A stretch of 64,000 nucleotides of DNA from UMGS1649 sp045611765 (GCA_045611765.1 JAZKXT010000012.1:136436-200435); one strand, 5' to 3'; shown: positions 1-7,897, numbered from the stretch's first letter. Made by a program: numbers and translations. Notes: generated by a model not told the origin, from the letters alone.

Positions 1-200
1 ACCTAGATTACAGAAGTTTAAATTTAAATTATGAATGTGGAGCTTGGATGTATAAAACTGGAACGGAAATGGACCTAAAACAAGATTATATGAATACATT
101 AGAAAAATGTAAAGAAGTGTCATTAGAAGAAATTAAAAATAGAAATATATTGGTAAAAATGTTAGAGGCTATTGTTAATACATTCGCACCATTGCTATAA
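1..200 (+). CDS. cls: Cardiolipin synthase, C-terminal end (partial)
   Basis: The window opens inside a gene read in the frame starting at base 3 and ending at the TAA at 198-200. The 65 visible residues begin LDYRSLNLNYECGAWMYKT and end in FAPLL. This matches the region after the second HKD motif of bacterial cardiolipin synthases, where a D-x-RSL-x-L-x-x-E-C block is typical, as is a C-terminal FAPL(L/M). The enzyme joins two phosphatidylglycerol molecules into cardiolipin at the membrane. The HKD catalytic motifs lie outside the window, so activity cannot be judged. A strong terminator follows directly. Confidence 0.8.
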   Translation, partial: LDYRSLNLNYECGAWMYKTGTEMDLKQDYMNTLEKCKEVSLEEIKNRNILVKMLEAIVNTFAPLL

Positions 201-212
201 TGTATTAAATAG

Positions 213-256
213 AAAAGTATTAAGCGGCCATAACAGGCTACTTAATACTTTTTGTT
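213..256 (+). terminator. Intrinsic terminator after cls
   Basis: The arm AAAAGTATTAAG (213-224) pairs with CTTAATACTTTT (241-252), with a smaller AGC/GCT pairing inside the loop, and a T-rich run follows. It closes the cls transcript. Confidence 0.8.
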
Positions 257-283
257 GAATGTTAGAGGATTTTATGGTATAAT
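255..283 (+). promoter_or_regulatory. Sigma-A promoter for the 115-aa orphan gene
   Basis: TTGAAT (255-260), a 17-bp spacer, then TATAAT (278-283) preceded by TGG (extended -10). The start codon lies 50 bp downstream. Confidence 0.7.
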
Positions 284-333
284 ATCATTGTTAAATATAT
301 AAACCTAAATAAATTTAAAAGGGAGATTGAAAG

Positions 334-681
334 ATGGCGACGAAACTTAAGCAAATTGGAAAAAATTCTAAGTATGTTATTTTTGAAGTGGATAGTGAGA
401 CCTTGTTGTATATCCGGGGAATCACCGACGGAATAGTAGAAATTCAGCTTACACCAGGTATACGCATAGAAAAATTTGCTCAAATCATAGAAGGATGTTT
501 TTCACCTTTCTCAAACTTTAAAAAGCAGATTTTAATAGCATTTGAATTGCCCATAGAGACCAAAGTAAATGGTATTAAATGTATGATAAACTCTTTGCAT
601 ATTTGTACTGCAACTAATAGATTGCATTCAAGAGGATGGATAGTTAATTGTTGGAAAAATATGTTTTTTGAAAGAGTGTAG
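334..681 (+). CDS. Hypothetical protein, 115 aa
   Basis: I do not recognise this protein. It is a self-contained unit with its own promoter at 255-283, a Shine-Dalgarno GGGAG at 321-325 and a terminator at 693-720. There is no signal peptide or convincing membrane segment. The N-terminal half looks like short beta strands (KYVIFEVDSETLLYIRG, then VEIQLTPGIRI), and the C-terminal part has scattered Cys and Trp residues (SRGWIVNCWKNMFF). Base use is slightly less AT-biased than in flanking genes. The gene is likely real because the expression signals are complete. Function is unknown. Confidence 0.6.
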   Translation: MATKLKQIGKNSKYVIFEVDSETLLYIRGITDGIVEIQLTPGIRIEKFAQIIEGCFSPFSNFKKQILIAFELPIETKVNGIKCMINSLHICTATNRLHSRGWIVNCWKNMFFERV

Positions 682-692
682 TTAATAAAAGA

Positions 693-720
693 CACAGGAA
701 GAAAATTCCTGTGCCTTTTT
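693..720 (+). terminator. Intrinsic terminator
   Basis: The stem CACAGGAA (693-700) / TTCCTGTG (706-713) with a GAAAA loop is followed by CCTTTTTT. It ends the 115-aa orphan transcript. Confidence 0.85.
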
Positions 721-779
721 TGACATATATTAACATAATAAAATACAAACTAAATCATATAATTTATAGAGGTGTATTT

Positions 780-1562
780 ATGGTTAAGATATATTTTTTA
801 GGAAAAGATAAAAGAAGTGAATATTTAAAGAGTATGTATGAAAAAGAAGTAGTCATAGTTAGTAATATTGAACAAGCAGAATATGTAATACTTCCTATAC
901 CTTTTTCGAAGGACAGAGTTCATATAACAGGTGAGCATGTATTAATAGAAGATATAATCAAAAAGTGCGTAAATAAAACAATATTTAGTGGTGCAATACC
1001 TAAAGAATTTAAAAAGCAAATGGAAATAAATAACGTTACATATATAGATTTAATGGAGTTAGATGAAGTGGCTCTGCTTAACGCAATACCAACAGCGGAA
1101 GGCGCTATAGTAAAAGCTATGGAAATGACAGATATAACAATGCACGGAGCAAATGTCTTAGTTTTAGGATTTGGTAGAGTTGCTAAAATTTTAGCAGACA
1201 AATTAAAGGGACTAAATGCAAATGTATTTTGTGCTGCAAGAAAGAAAAAAGACCTTGCACATATAAACGCTTTAGGGTATAATGTAGTAGATATAAATAA
1301 TGTGCTAGATGCTATAGATAAAATGGATATAATATTTAATACAGTTCCAACTGTGATATTAGGGTTAAATATGTTGGCTAAATTAAATAAAAACACCGTT
1401 ATAGTTGACCTTGCATCGGCTCCTGGCGGGGTAGATTTTAAAGCCGCAGATGATTTGGGTATAAAAGTATGTTTAGAACTAGCTATACCTGCAAAAGTCG
1501 CACCGAAGTCTGCTGCAAGTTATCTAAAACAATCTATAGATAGTATAATATATAATAAATAG
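780..1562 (+). CDS. dpaA: Dipicolinate synthase subunit A
   Basis: This is the 260-aa DpaA/SpoVFA subunit. In Bacillus DpaAB oxidises the dihydrodipicolinate-pathway product to dipicolinic acid, the Ca-chelated spore-core solute, in the mother cell. An N-terminal catalytic region is followed by a Rossmann NAD(P)-binding domain with VLVLGFGRVAK near residues 127-137 and later VDLASAPGG and PAKVAPKSAA, both family hallmarks. I place the start at ATG 780, behind AGAGGTG; an in-frame upstream start at 711 has no ribosome site and lies in the preceding terminator. The usual partner dpaB is absent: uppP begins 14 bp after the stop. Confidence 0.85.
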   Translation: MVKIYFLGKDKRSEYLKSMYEKEVVIVSNIEQAEYVILPIPFSKDRVHITGEHVLIEDIIKKCVNKTIFSGAIPKEFKKQMEINNVTYIDLMELDEVALLNAIPTAEGAIVKAMEMTDITMHGANVLVLGFGRVAKILADKLKGLNANVFCAARKKKDLAHINALGYNVVDINNVLDAIDKMDIIFNTVPTVILGLNMLAKLNKNTVIVDLASAPGGVDFKAADDLGIKVCLELAIPAKVAPKSAASYLKQSIDSIIYNK

Positions 1563-1576
1563 AAAGAGGGAAAATA

Positions 1577-2410
1577 ATGACAATATTACAAGCGATAATT
1601 TTAGGGATAGTACAAGGAATTACAGAATTCTTTCCAATATCTAGTTCAGCACATTTAATAGCAATTAGATACTTATTTAACTTTGGAACTAGTATGAGTA
1701 GTGAACATTGGTTGGTTATAGACATAGCACTACACTTTGGAACATTGATGGCTATAGGAATATATTTCTTCAAGGATTTTATAAAAATGTTTGTAGAAGG
1801 ATTTAAATTTAAAGGAAGCGATGGAAAGTTAAGCTTTAAAAATTTAAATCACGAAGGCAAAATACTTTGGTATATAATAGCTGCATCTGTACCGGGTGCA
1901 CTTGCAGGCGTATTACTAGATGACTTTATAGAAGGTATAGTAAGAAATAACGTATTAATAATAGCAACAACATTAACAATAATGGGTATAGCGTTATATT
2001 TTATAGATAAGAAGTGTAAGAAAGATACAACAATAGAGAGACTTACATTAAAACAAGCAATTCTTATTGGAGTAGGGCAAGCAATGGCAGTCATACCTGG
2101 TTTTTCAAGAAGTGGAACAACAATGACAGTGGCAAGAAGTATGGGAATGAAAAGAGAATCAGCAGCAAAATTTTCATTCTTACTTGGAGCACCAGCAATG
2201 CTTGGAGCAGCAGTATTTAGCCTTAAACATTTTGAAATGAGTATGTTAAACTTTGAATTCTTTTTGGGAATAGCAGTGTCATTTATAGTAGGATTAATTG
2301 CAATAAAAACATTAATGGAAATAGTGAAAAAGTCTGGCTTCGGAGTATTCGCGATATATAGATTACTTCTTGCAGTAGTACTTGTAGTTACATATTTAGT
2401 AAGAATGTAA
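1577..2410 (+). CDS. uppP: Undecaprenyl-diphosphatase
   Basis: UppP/BacA is an integral membrane enzyme that dephosphorylates undecaprenyl pyrophosphate to recycle the lipid carrier for peptidoglycan and other wall polymers. It often confers bacitracin resistance when abundant. The 277-aa protein has the usual length and about eight hydrophobic segments. Both signature motifs are present: ITEFFPISSSAHL near the N-terminus (Glu and Ser residues of motif 1) and PGFSRSGTT near residues 174-182 (motif 2 with the conserved Arg). It follows dpaA by 14 bp and probably shares its transcript. In a sporulating cell, carrier recycling would support cortex synthesis. Confidence 0.95.
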   Translation: MTILQAIILGIVQGITEFFPISSSAHLIAIRYLFNFGTSMSSEHWLVIDIALHFGTLMAIGIYFFKDFIKMFVEGFKFKGSDGKLSFKNLNHEGKILWYIIAASVPGALAGVLLDDFIEGIVRNNVLIIATTLTIMGIALYFIDKKCKKDTTIERLTLKQAILIGVGQAMAVIPGFSRSGTTMTVARSMGMKRESAAKFSFLLGAPAMLGAAVFSLKHFEMSMLNFEFFLGIAVSFIVGLIAIKTLMEIVKKSGFGVFAIYRLLLAVVLVVTYLVRM

Positions 2411-2446
2411 TGTGAAATATAATAATTAAAATTGGAGGAACAGAAG

Positions 2447-3289
2447 ATGAGTATAGTTGATGTAAAAGAGATAGTAGAAAAGAAAAAAAATTCTTTAAAA
2501 AGAGAAATATTAGACTTAAGAGATAAAGGAATAATACCGAAACTTGCTGTAATACTTGCTAATGATATAGAAGCATCTAGAATATATGTGTCTAGAAAAA
2601 GAAAAATGTGTCAAGAACTTGGGATAGAGGAAGTAGAGTATCTATTTGATACTAAATGTACAACAGAGGACATCTTAGATACTATAGATAAACTAAATAA
2701 AAATAGCGAAGTAGATGGAATACTTGTTCAACTTCCACTTTTCAAACATTTAGATGAGACCAAAATAATAGATAGCATAGTGCCTGAAAAGGACGTAGAC
2801 GGATTTTCGGCTGTAAATGTAGGTAGATTATATCAAGGGAAACCAACGGTTGTGCCTTGTACTCCTAAAGGCATACTTACTATACTTAAAGAATTAGATA
2901 AAGATTTAAAAGGTAAGAATGCAGTTGTTGTTGGCCGTTCACAAATAGTTGGTAAACCCATGGCATCACTTCTTCTTAATGAGGATATGACGGTAACGAT
3001 TTGTCATTCTAGAACAACTAATTTGCCAGAACATACAAGAAACGCTGATGTGCTTGTAGTAGCTACAGGAGTTGCACATTTAATTAAAGCAGATATGGTA
3101 AAAGAGGATGCTATAGTTATTGATGTAGGAATGAATAGGCTCAAAGATAAATTGGTAGGTGATGTAGACACTGAAAATGTAGCAAATAAAGCGAAATATG
3201 TTACACCTGTACCAGGTGGAGTAGGACTTACAACTGTACTTAGTTTAGCGCAGAATGTAGTTGAACTTAGTAAAAGAAGATTAAAATAA
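2447..3289 (+). CDS. folD: Bifunctional methylenetetrahydrofolate dehydrogenase/cyclohydrolase
   Basis: FolD interconverts 5,10-methylene-, methenyl- and 10-formyl-tetrahydrofolate in cytosolic one-carbon metabolism. Key motifs are visible: YVSRKRKMC (YxxxK with the catalytic Lys), VDGILVQLPLF, PEKDVDGF, the nucleotide-binding VVVGRSQIVGKPMA, and the C-terminal TPVPGGVGLTT. The length of 280 aa is normal. The start is ATG 2447, 8 nt after GGAGG (2434-2438); an in-frame TTG at 2432 overlaps that ribosome site and is rejected. The gene is third in the dpaA-uppP-folD string and is followed by a terminator. Confidence 0.95.
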   Translation: MSIVDVKEIVEKKKNSLKREILDLRDKGIIPKLAVILANDIEASRIYVSRKRKMCQELGIEEVEYLFDTKCTTEDILDTIDKLNKNSEVDGILVQLPLFKHLDETKIIDSIVPEKDVDGFSAVNVGRLYQGKPTVVPCTPKGILTILKELDKDLKGKNAVVVGRSQIVGKPMASLLLNEDMTVTICHSRTTNLPEHTRNADVLVVATGVAHLIKADMVKEDAIVIDVGMNRLKDKLVGDVDTENVANKAKYVTPVPGGVGLTTVLSLAQNVVELSKRRLK

Positions 3290-3294
3290 TAAAT

Positions 3295-3325
3295 AAATAC
3301 CTGCAATTATTTGCAGGTATTTATT
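3295..3325. terminator. Bidirectional terminator, copy 1
   Basis: A perfect palindrome, AAATACCTGCAA-TTAT-TTGCAGGTATTT (3295-3322), has T-rich sequence on one side and A-rich on the other. It serves both folD (+) and the HD gene (-). The 18-bp core CCTGCAATTATTTGCAGG recurs at 3973-4000. Confidence 0.85.
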
Positions 3326-3869
3326 TAATCTCTATATTAATCATATGAGAAATAGTGTCTAACTTATTAATTCTCTGTGCTACTTTAGCAGGATGATGTG
3401 CTTTTGCATCTGCATATTGTAGCTGTAATCGTTTTTTTATTAGTCCTAAATCGTTATCTAGTTGGTGGGGATTTATAGGAGTATCGTGTGTTTTAACAAG
3501 ATATGCTACTCTTTCTACAAAACTCAAGTCAAAACCTATTTTTAACAAAGCTTGACGAGTAATTTTTTCTGAGACTTCAGGGTGCCCGTGGAAATGTCGT
3601 ATATCTCCTTCTTGATAACAAAAAGGTTTGCCAATATCGTGTAATAGAGCTGCCATATTAAGCTCTAAATCTAATGTGTTTAAATTACGTATTACTTCTA
3701 ATGTGTGTTCCCATACATCAAGATGATGATGAGGATGCTTGTGATCAAAGCCTATCATATTTTGTATTTGGGGAATTAATTTAAGAAAGAAATTTAAGTT
3801 TGAGGTTATATTTTGTGCAACTGGACCGCTAGATAAATAGTTTGCAATATTTTGCCGCAAAGTTTTCAT
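3321..3869 (-). CDS. HD-domain metal-dependent phosphohydrolase
   Basis: This 182-aa protein is an HD-superfamily domain. The metal ligands appear in order as H55 (VWEHTLEV), the H77-D78 pair in LLHDIGKP, and H94/H96 in RHFHGHPE. A further KTHDTP segment follows near residue 137. The pattern resembles the C-terminal HD domain of CCA-adding enzymes or small standalone HD hydrolases, which act on phosphoester or nucleotide substrates. No second domain is present. It has its own promoter at 3931-3959 and good ribosome binding (GGAG just upstream of the start). The stop falls in the palindromic terminator. The specific substrate is unknown. Confidence 0.75.
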   Translation of the reverse strand: MKTLRQNIANYLSSGPVAQNITSNLNFFLKLIPQIQNMIGFDHKHPHHHLDVWEHTLEVIRNLNTLDLELNMAALLHDIGKPFCYQEGDIRHFHGHPEVSEKITRQALLKIGFDLSFVERVAYLVKTHDTPINPHQLDNDLGLIKKRLQLQYADAKAHHPAKVAQRINKLDTISHMINIEIK

Positions 3870-3930
3870 AACTATTCTCCTTAATACTTATTATATTATA
3901 GTATTATATTTACAATTCTAAACTTCTAGT

Positions 3931-3959
3931 ATTATACCACAGATGTAACTGAAAAACAA
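3931..3959 (-). promoter_or_regulatory. Sigma-A promoter for the HD gene
   Basis: On the minus strand, TTGTTT (3959-3954), 17 bp, then TATAAT (3936-3931) preceded by TGG. The start codon lies about 62 bp downstream. Confidence 0.65.
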
Positions 3960-3972
3960 ATAAATAGAAAAT

Positions 3973-4003
3973 AAAAACCTGCAATTATTTGCAGGTTTTT
4001 AAA
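3973..4003 (-). terminator. Terminator, copy 2 of the repeated palindrome
   Basis: The stem AAAAACCTGCAA-TTAT-TTGCAGGTTTTT (3973-4000) ends transcripts of the TraG-like gene. It has the same 18-bp core as the terminator at 3295-3322, so the HD gene sits between two copies. Confidence 0.85.
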
Positions 4004-4008
4004 TGTTT

Positions 4009-6477
4009 CTAATCTTTCTTATCAGTTCCAGTATCTATTACGATATCGAAATCATCGTTATTTAAATCAAATGTTTTAATTGCTTCGTTTAATTCGTCGT
4101 TTTCCATAATAGCAGGTGGATTATCAGTATCGTTATGTGGAAGCTCTTGAGTTGCCACAGGATTTTCTACAAATCTTTCTTCAGATATTGAAGGAGTTCC
4201 AAATGAATCAAATATATTATCATTATCTTCTTCCATAATATAAGCTGTTGGGCTTGTAGCAGTGCTACTAGAAAATCCACTAGATATAGGTTTGTTGATC
4301 ATAAACTTTTCAAAGTTATACATATATGCTGGATGCTTTTGTTTATACTTATCTTCTAAGAAACCAACTTTTCCTTCTCCGAACACTGTATTACCGTTAG
4401 GAGCTTTAGTTTTGTAATAGATATATCCGAACTTGTGCTCTGCAATTTTGTGTACTTTAAATCTTTCTTTATCTTTAACTTGTACAGATTTTTTAGCTTT
4501 AAAATTACCGTCTAGAGGGTCGAAGCTAGAGGACATATCCACTTTCTTCGCCATACCAAATGCTTTATTCCAATATTCACTGTCTTCAGGAGTTGTATCG
4601 CCAAATACAATTTGAGTTTTTGTATTTGCTAAAACCACTTCTCTATAATATTCCATACCTTTATGTTTCTCAAGTTGAGATAAGTTTTGGATTGCAATCA
4701 TCGCTCCACATCTGTATTTTCTGAATAATGTAAACATTACTTCAGTATCCTTATTGATGTATTCTGGGAATTCATCAACAAACAAGAAGTGTGGTATACG
4801 AGAATCTTCTGAACCAGGTCTTCTTAGTACTGCGTCTTGGAATTGAAGTATAAAGAACATACCAAATGCTTTAGATGCGATTATACCAAGTTCGCCTTTT
4901 CTAGAACATGCAGTTATAACTTGACCTTCACGTAAAGCTTTATCGAAATCGATTACGTTAGTTCTACCACAAAGCGCTTTCTTAATACCAGGATGTCTTA
5001 ACAAGTTATTAAGTTGTGTAATAGCACCATATAGATATCTTTCAGTATCTTTTCTTCCGCTGCCACGAGTACCAGGTATTTCAAATCCGTTTATATTCAA
5101 ACTTGGTTTATAGAAATTCTTTTCAAAGTACGCAATAAGCAGTTTGTATTTTTCAGCAAGTTCTGGTATTTTCTTCATATCTTCTGTCATTTCTTCAACT
5201 TTATCAAAGTTATATAGTAAGTCTAATACGTCTTCTAATGATGGAAGTTCACCATTGTGAAGTCTAGGATACATTTCTTTAAGTAGTATAGATAAGTTTT
5301 GGAATGCATCCGAAGTTAGGTTTGCAAAGAAAGCTTCTTCTTTTGCGCCTTCGCTTTGTTGCATAGATTTTAAAACATCGGCAATTATTGATGCTACTTT
5401 GGCTGGGTCATTAATTGCAAATGGATTCATACTTAAAGTGTGCTCTGGATCAGCAGGGTCTATTGTTAATACTTCGATATCAAAGTTTTTAGCAACGTTT
5501 GTGAAATCTGAAACATATTTACCATCGTTTTCAACAACTGTTATACCAACATTTCTAAAAACAACTTCTCCAGTAGAATCATTTTTATATAATATTAAAT
5601 CTTCTAGTTCTTTGTAAAATTCTTTTTCTTTTCCCTTTTTAGGAAGCAAGTAATTTAAGTTGAAGTTTAAATTAATATATTCGTTAGAGTATGGCCCTAC
5701 GATGTAAGCGACTCCTCTTTTTAATAATCCGAAAGCAAGTTTTTTAGAGTATTCTCTTAAGAAATATTTTTTCTCAAGGTCTCTTGAACTCATAGGAAGT
5801 AATACGGCAGCTGTTTTACCTGTACCAGTAGCACCTTGTACAAGAGTAGCTTCCATTCTTTTCTTCTCTGAAACTACAACTGGTTTTAAAGTGTCTACAT
5901 CTTTACAGATTATATTTTCACAAGTAAATATTCCTTTATCTGCTTTAGGTTTTGAAACGGATAATCCACCAAAACCAATAATACCTTTCGTTATGTCTTC
6001 ATCTCTTAATATTAGTAGGAAATAATCTATCATATAGAATATTCCAATGAATGGTACTACAAATGATACGGTTTTTATAGCTGGTGCAAATAACTCTGGA
6101 TATTCTGATCTAATTAATGAATAATTAGGAACTTTTTCAAGAAGCATCCAAACCACTTTATTAATATTTGTAATTAATAATGATGCAGCAATAGAGCCAA
6201 ATATTCCAACAGTTATCATAAACCATTTTATACGAGCATCTTTACCAGAGATAAGCTTTGTATTTACTGCGTATGAATAACATAGCACAGGACAAATCAA
6301 AGCGGCGGCGTAGGTAATAGGTCCTGGTAAAAAGGCAAGTCTTCCATCGCTTATAATAAGCGTTACAAATTGTACCAAAACAAAAGCTGTTACGACTAAT
6401 GTCAAAATGCCAAATAATACGGCAAGGAATTTGTTTTGGTCTTTAATTTTTAATTTACTAAGTATATTGTATAACAA
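4009..6477 (-). CDS. VirD4/TraG-type coupling-protein ATPase, orphan
   Basis: This 822-aa membrane ATPase belongs to the VirD4/TraG/TraD coupling-protein group, which pumps DNA or protein substrates into type IV secretion channels. Four hydrophobic helices lie at roughly residues 17-42, 52-70, 87-104 and 136-157. They are followed by Walker A GATGTGKT (215-222) and Walker B FLFVDEFPEY (VDEF at 567-570), with a helical insert between. The last 120 residues are Ser/Thr-rich and then strongly acidic. Translation appears to start at TTG 6477, 8 nt after GTGGTGA. No relaxase, VirB4 or pilus gene is near; neighbours are housekeeping genes. Its substrate and partner are unknown. Confidence 0.8.
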   Translation of the reverse strand: MLYNILSKLKIKDQNKFLAVLFGILTLVVTAFVLVQFVTLIISDGRLAFLPGPITYAAALICPVLCYSYAVNTKLISGKDARIKWFMITVGIFGSIAASLLITNINKVVWMLLEKVPNYSLIRSEYPELFAPAIKTVSFVVPFIGIFYMIDYFLLILRDEDITKGIIGFGGLSVSKPKADKGIFTCENIICKDVDTLKPVVVSEKKRMEATLVQGATGTGKTAAVLLPMSSRDLEKKYFLREYSKKLAFGLLKRGVAYIVGPYSNEYINLNFNLNYLLPKKGKEKEFYKELEDLILYKNDSTGEVVFRNVGITVVENDGKYVSDFTNVAKNFDIEVLTIDPADPEHTLSMNPFAINDPAKVASIIADVLKSMQQSEGAKEEAFFANLTSDAFQNLSILLKEMYPRLHNGELPSLEDVLDLLYNFDKVEEMTEDMKKIPELAEKYKLLIAYFEKNFYKPSLNINGFEIPGTRGSGRKDTERYLYGAITQLNNLLRHPGIKKALCGRTNVIDFDKALREGQVITACSRKGELGIIASKAFGMFFILQFQDAVLRRPGSEDSRIPHFLFVDEFPEYINKDTEVMFTLFRKYRCGAMIAIQNLSQLEKHKGMEYYREVVLANTKTQIVFGDTTPEDSEYWNKAFGMAKKVDMSSSFDPLDGNFKAKKSVQVKDKERFKVHKIAEHKFGYIYYKTKAPNGNTVFGEGKVGFLEDKYKQKHPAYMYNFEKFMINKPISSGFSSSTATSPTAYIMEEDNDNIFDSFGTPSISEERFVENPVATQELPHNDTDNPPAIMENDELNEAIKTFDLNNDDFDIVIDTGTDKKD

Positions 6478-6528
6478 AAAATCACCACTTTCATTTACGT
6501 TATTGTAATTAAACTAAATCTAATATAT

Positions 6529-6557
6529 AATATACTACAGATTAACTAAAACTTCAA
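6529..6557 (-). promoter_or_regulatory. Sigma-A promoter for the TraG-like gene
   Basis: On the minus strand, TTGAAG (6557-6552), 17 bp, then TATATT (6534-6529). It lies about 52 bp upstream of the TTG start. Confidence 0.55.
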
Positions 6558-6598
6558 GTGAAACTTGACAAGTTTAGAGTAAAGTTGAGGTATTTTTT

Positions 6599-7132
6599 AT
6601 GAAATGTATAATTGGATTAGGTAATATAGGAAATGAATACGAAAATACAAGGCATAATAGCGGCTTTATAGCTATAGATGAAATTGCAAAAAAATATAAT
6701 ATCGTTTTAGATAAAAAGAAGAAAAAGTGTATATATGGAGAAGGAATTATTAATGGTAATAAAGTGTCTTTAGTAAAACCTACAACATATATGAATTTGA
6801 GTGGTGAGGCTATTGTAGAAATGCTAAATTGGTATAAGATTACTACACAAGATATTATAGTAATATATGATGATGTAGATTTAAAATTTGGTACGATTAG
6901 ATATAGAGAAAAAGGAAGTAGCGGAACACATAACGGAATGAAGAATATAATAGCAAATTTAAAAACAGAAGAATTTGCTAGAGTTAGAGTTGGAATAGAA
7001 AATAGAGGCAACACACCTATACCACTTATGGATTACGTACTTCAAAAGTTTAATAAACAAGAGTTGGAAGAAATAAATGGGAAAATAGTTCCACAAGTAG
7101 AAGAAAATATATTAAACTTCTTGACAAAGTAA
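6599..7132 (+). CDS. pth: Peptidyl-tRNA hydrolase
   Basis: Pth cleaves peptidyl-tRNAs released from stalled ribosomes and recycles the tRNA in the cytosol. The 177-aa protein has the family signatures GLGNIGNEYENTRHNSGF (with the catalytic His in the TRHNSGF block), KPTTYMNLSGEA and DDVDLKFG, followed by GSSGTHNGMKNI. The length is slightly short because of a compact C-terminus. The start ATG 6599 follows GAGG at about 8 nt. The rplU promoter is buried in its last codons (7121-7149), so pth and rplU are separately transcribed. Pth often neighbours ribosomal genes in Clostridia. Confidence 0.95.
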   Translation: MKCIIGLGNIGNEYENTRHNSGFIAIDEIAKKYNIVLDKKKKKCIYGEGIINGNKVSLVKPTTYMNLSGEAIVEMLNWYKITTQDIIVIYDDVDLKFGTIRYREKGSSGTHNGMKNIIANLKTEEFARVRVGIENRGNTPIPLMDYVLQKFNKQELEEINGKIVPQVEENILNFLTK

Positions 7133-7149
7133 AACATACGTGTTAAAAT
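7121..7149 (+). promoter_or_regulatory. Sigma-A promoter of rplU-rpmA
   Basis: TTGACA (7121-7126), 17 bp, then TAAAAT (7144-7149). The -35 box lies inside the 3' end of pth, and initiation is expected near 7156. Confidence 0.7.
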
Positions 7150-7155
7150 AAGAGG

Positions 7156-7236
7156 GTATTCCGTATGGATTGGGTATAAAAGTGTTTTAAAACCACCTAC
7201 ATTCAGCGAGAGCAAGCAAGAATTGGAGGAGAGAAT
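7156..7236 (+). promoter_or_regulatory. Ribosomal L21 leader-type 5' UTR (candidate)
   Basis: About 80 nt lie between the promoter and rplU. The stretch holds AAACCACCTACATTCAGCG and the rplU ribosome site GGAGGAGAG. An ACCACCTRC-CAGCG block of this kind just upstream of rplU resembles the L21 leader described in Firmicutes, where ribosomal protein binding is thought to control the operon. The assignment rests on position and this short block only. A covariance-model search with the L21 leader family would decide it. Confidence 0.5.
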
Positions 7237-7593
7237 ATGTACGCTATAATTGAAGCATGTGGAAAACAATACAAAGTTTCTGAAGGAGATATTGTTTTCA
7301 TGGAAAGACTTGATAATGAAGAAGGAACAACAGTTACTTTCGATCAAGTATTACTAGTTTCTGGCGACGACAAAACAGAGGTTGGAGCACCTACAGTTAA
7401 AAATGCTAAGGTAACAGCAACAGTTGTTGGTCACGGAAAAGGTAAAAAAATAAGAGTGTTCAAGTACAAAGCTAAAAAGAATGAAAGAAAGACTAGAGGA
7501 CACAGATGGTGCTACACTAAAGTTCAAATTGAAAAAATTTCTACTAAAGCACCTGCTAAAAAAGCTGAAACTACTGAAACAGCAGAAGCTTAA
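7237..7593 (+). CDS. rplU: 50S ribosomal protein L21
   Basis: L21 binds 23S rRNA domain I in the large subunit. The core (MYAIIEACGKQYKVSEGD at the start, and KRKTRGHRW-type block GKGKKIRVFKYKAKKNERKT later) is typical. At 118 aa it is longer than the usual 100-105 because of an Ala/Lys/Glu/Thr-rich C-terminal tail (KAPAKKAETTETAEA). The start ATG follows GGAGGAGAG. Only 36 bp separate it from rpmA. The prp (ysxB) protease gene that normally sits there in Firmicutes is absent. Confidence 0.97.
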   Translation: MYAIIEACGKQYKVSEGDIVFMERLDNEEGTTVTFDQVLLVSGDDKTEVGAPTVKNAKVTATVVGHGKGKKIRVFKYKAKKNERKTRGHRWCYTKVQIEKISTKAPAKKAETTETAEA

Positions 7594-7629
7594 AGTTATT
7601 TAAATGAATTTGAAAAGGAGTTGAGATAA

Positions 7630-7887
7630 ATGGCACATAAAAAAGGTGGTGGATCTACTAAGAACGGTAGAGACAGTATAGGTAAAAGACTTGGTGCTAA
7701 AAGAGCAGACGGACAATTTGTTCAAGCTGGAAATATATTAGTAAGACAAAGAGGAACAAAAATACATCCAGGAACAAATGTTGGAATCGGTAAAGATGAT
7801 ACATTATTTGCTAAAGTAAGTGGAATACTTAAATTTGAAAGATTAGGTAGAGAAAAAACTAAAGCAAGTGTATATGAAGAAAAATAG
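7630..7887 (+). CDS. rpmA: 50S ribosomal protein L27, without N-terminal extension
   Basis: L27 reaches the peptidyl-transferase centre with its N-terminus. The protein is 85 aa and starts MAHKKGGGSTKNGRDS, as in E. coli. It lacks the roughly nine-residue leader ending in FF that most Firmicutes make and remove with the Prp cysteine protease. A stop codon (TAA, 7627-7629) directly precedes the ATG in frame, so no longer form can be made. AAGGAG (7615-7620) is the ribosome site. The missing leader fits the missing prp gene upstream. Confidence 0.97.
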   Translation: MAHKKGGGSTKNGRDSIGKRLGAKRADGQFVQAGNILVRQRGTKIHPGTNVGIGKDDTLFAKVSGILKFERLGREKTKASVYEEK

Positions 7888-7897
7888 TTACAAAAAT

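Noticed and set aside
4009..6477. Integrative conjugative element around the TraG-like gene
   Set aside because: No relaxase, integrase, att repeats or other mating genes flank it; neighbours are core genes with normal composition.
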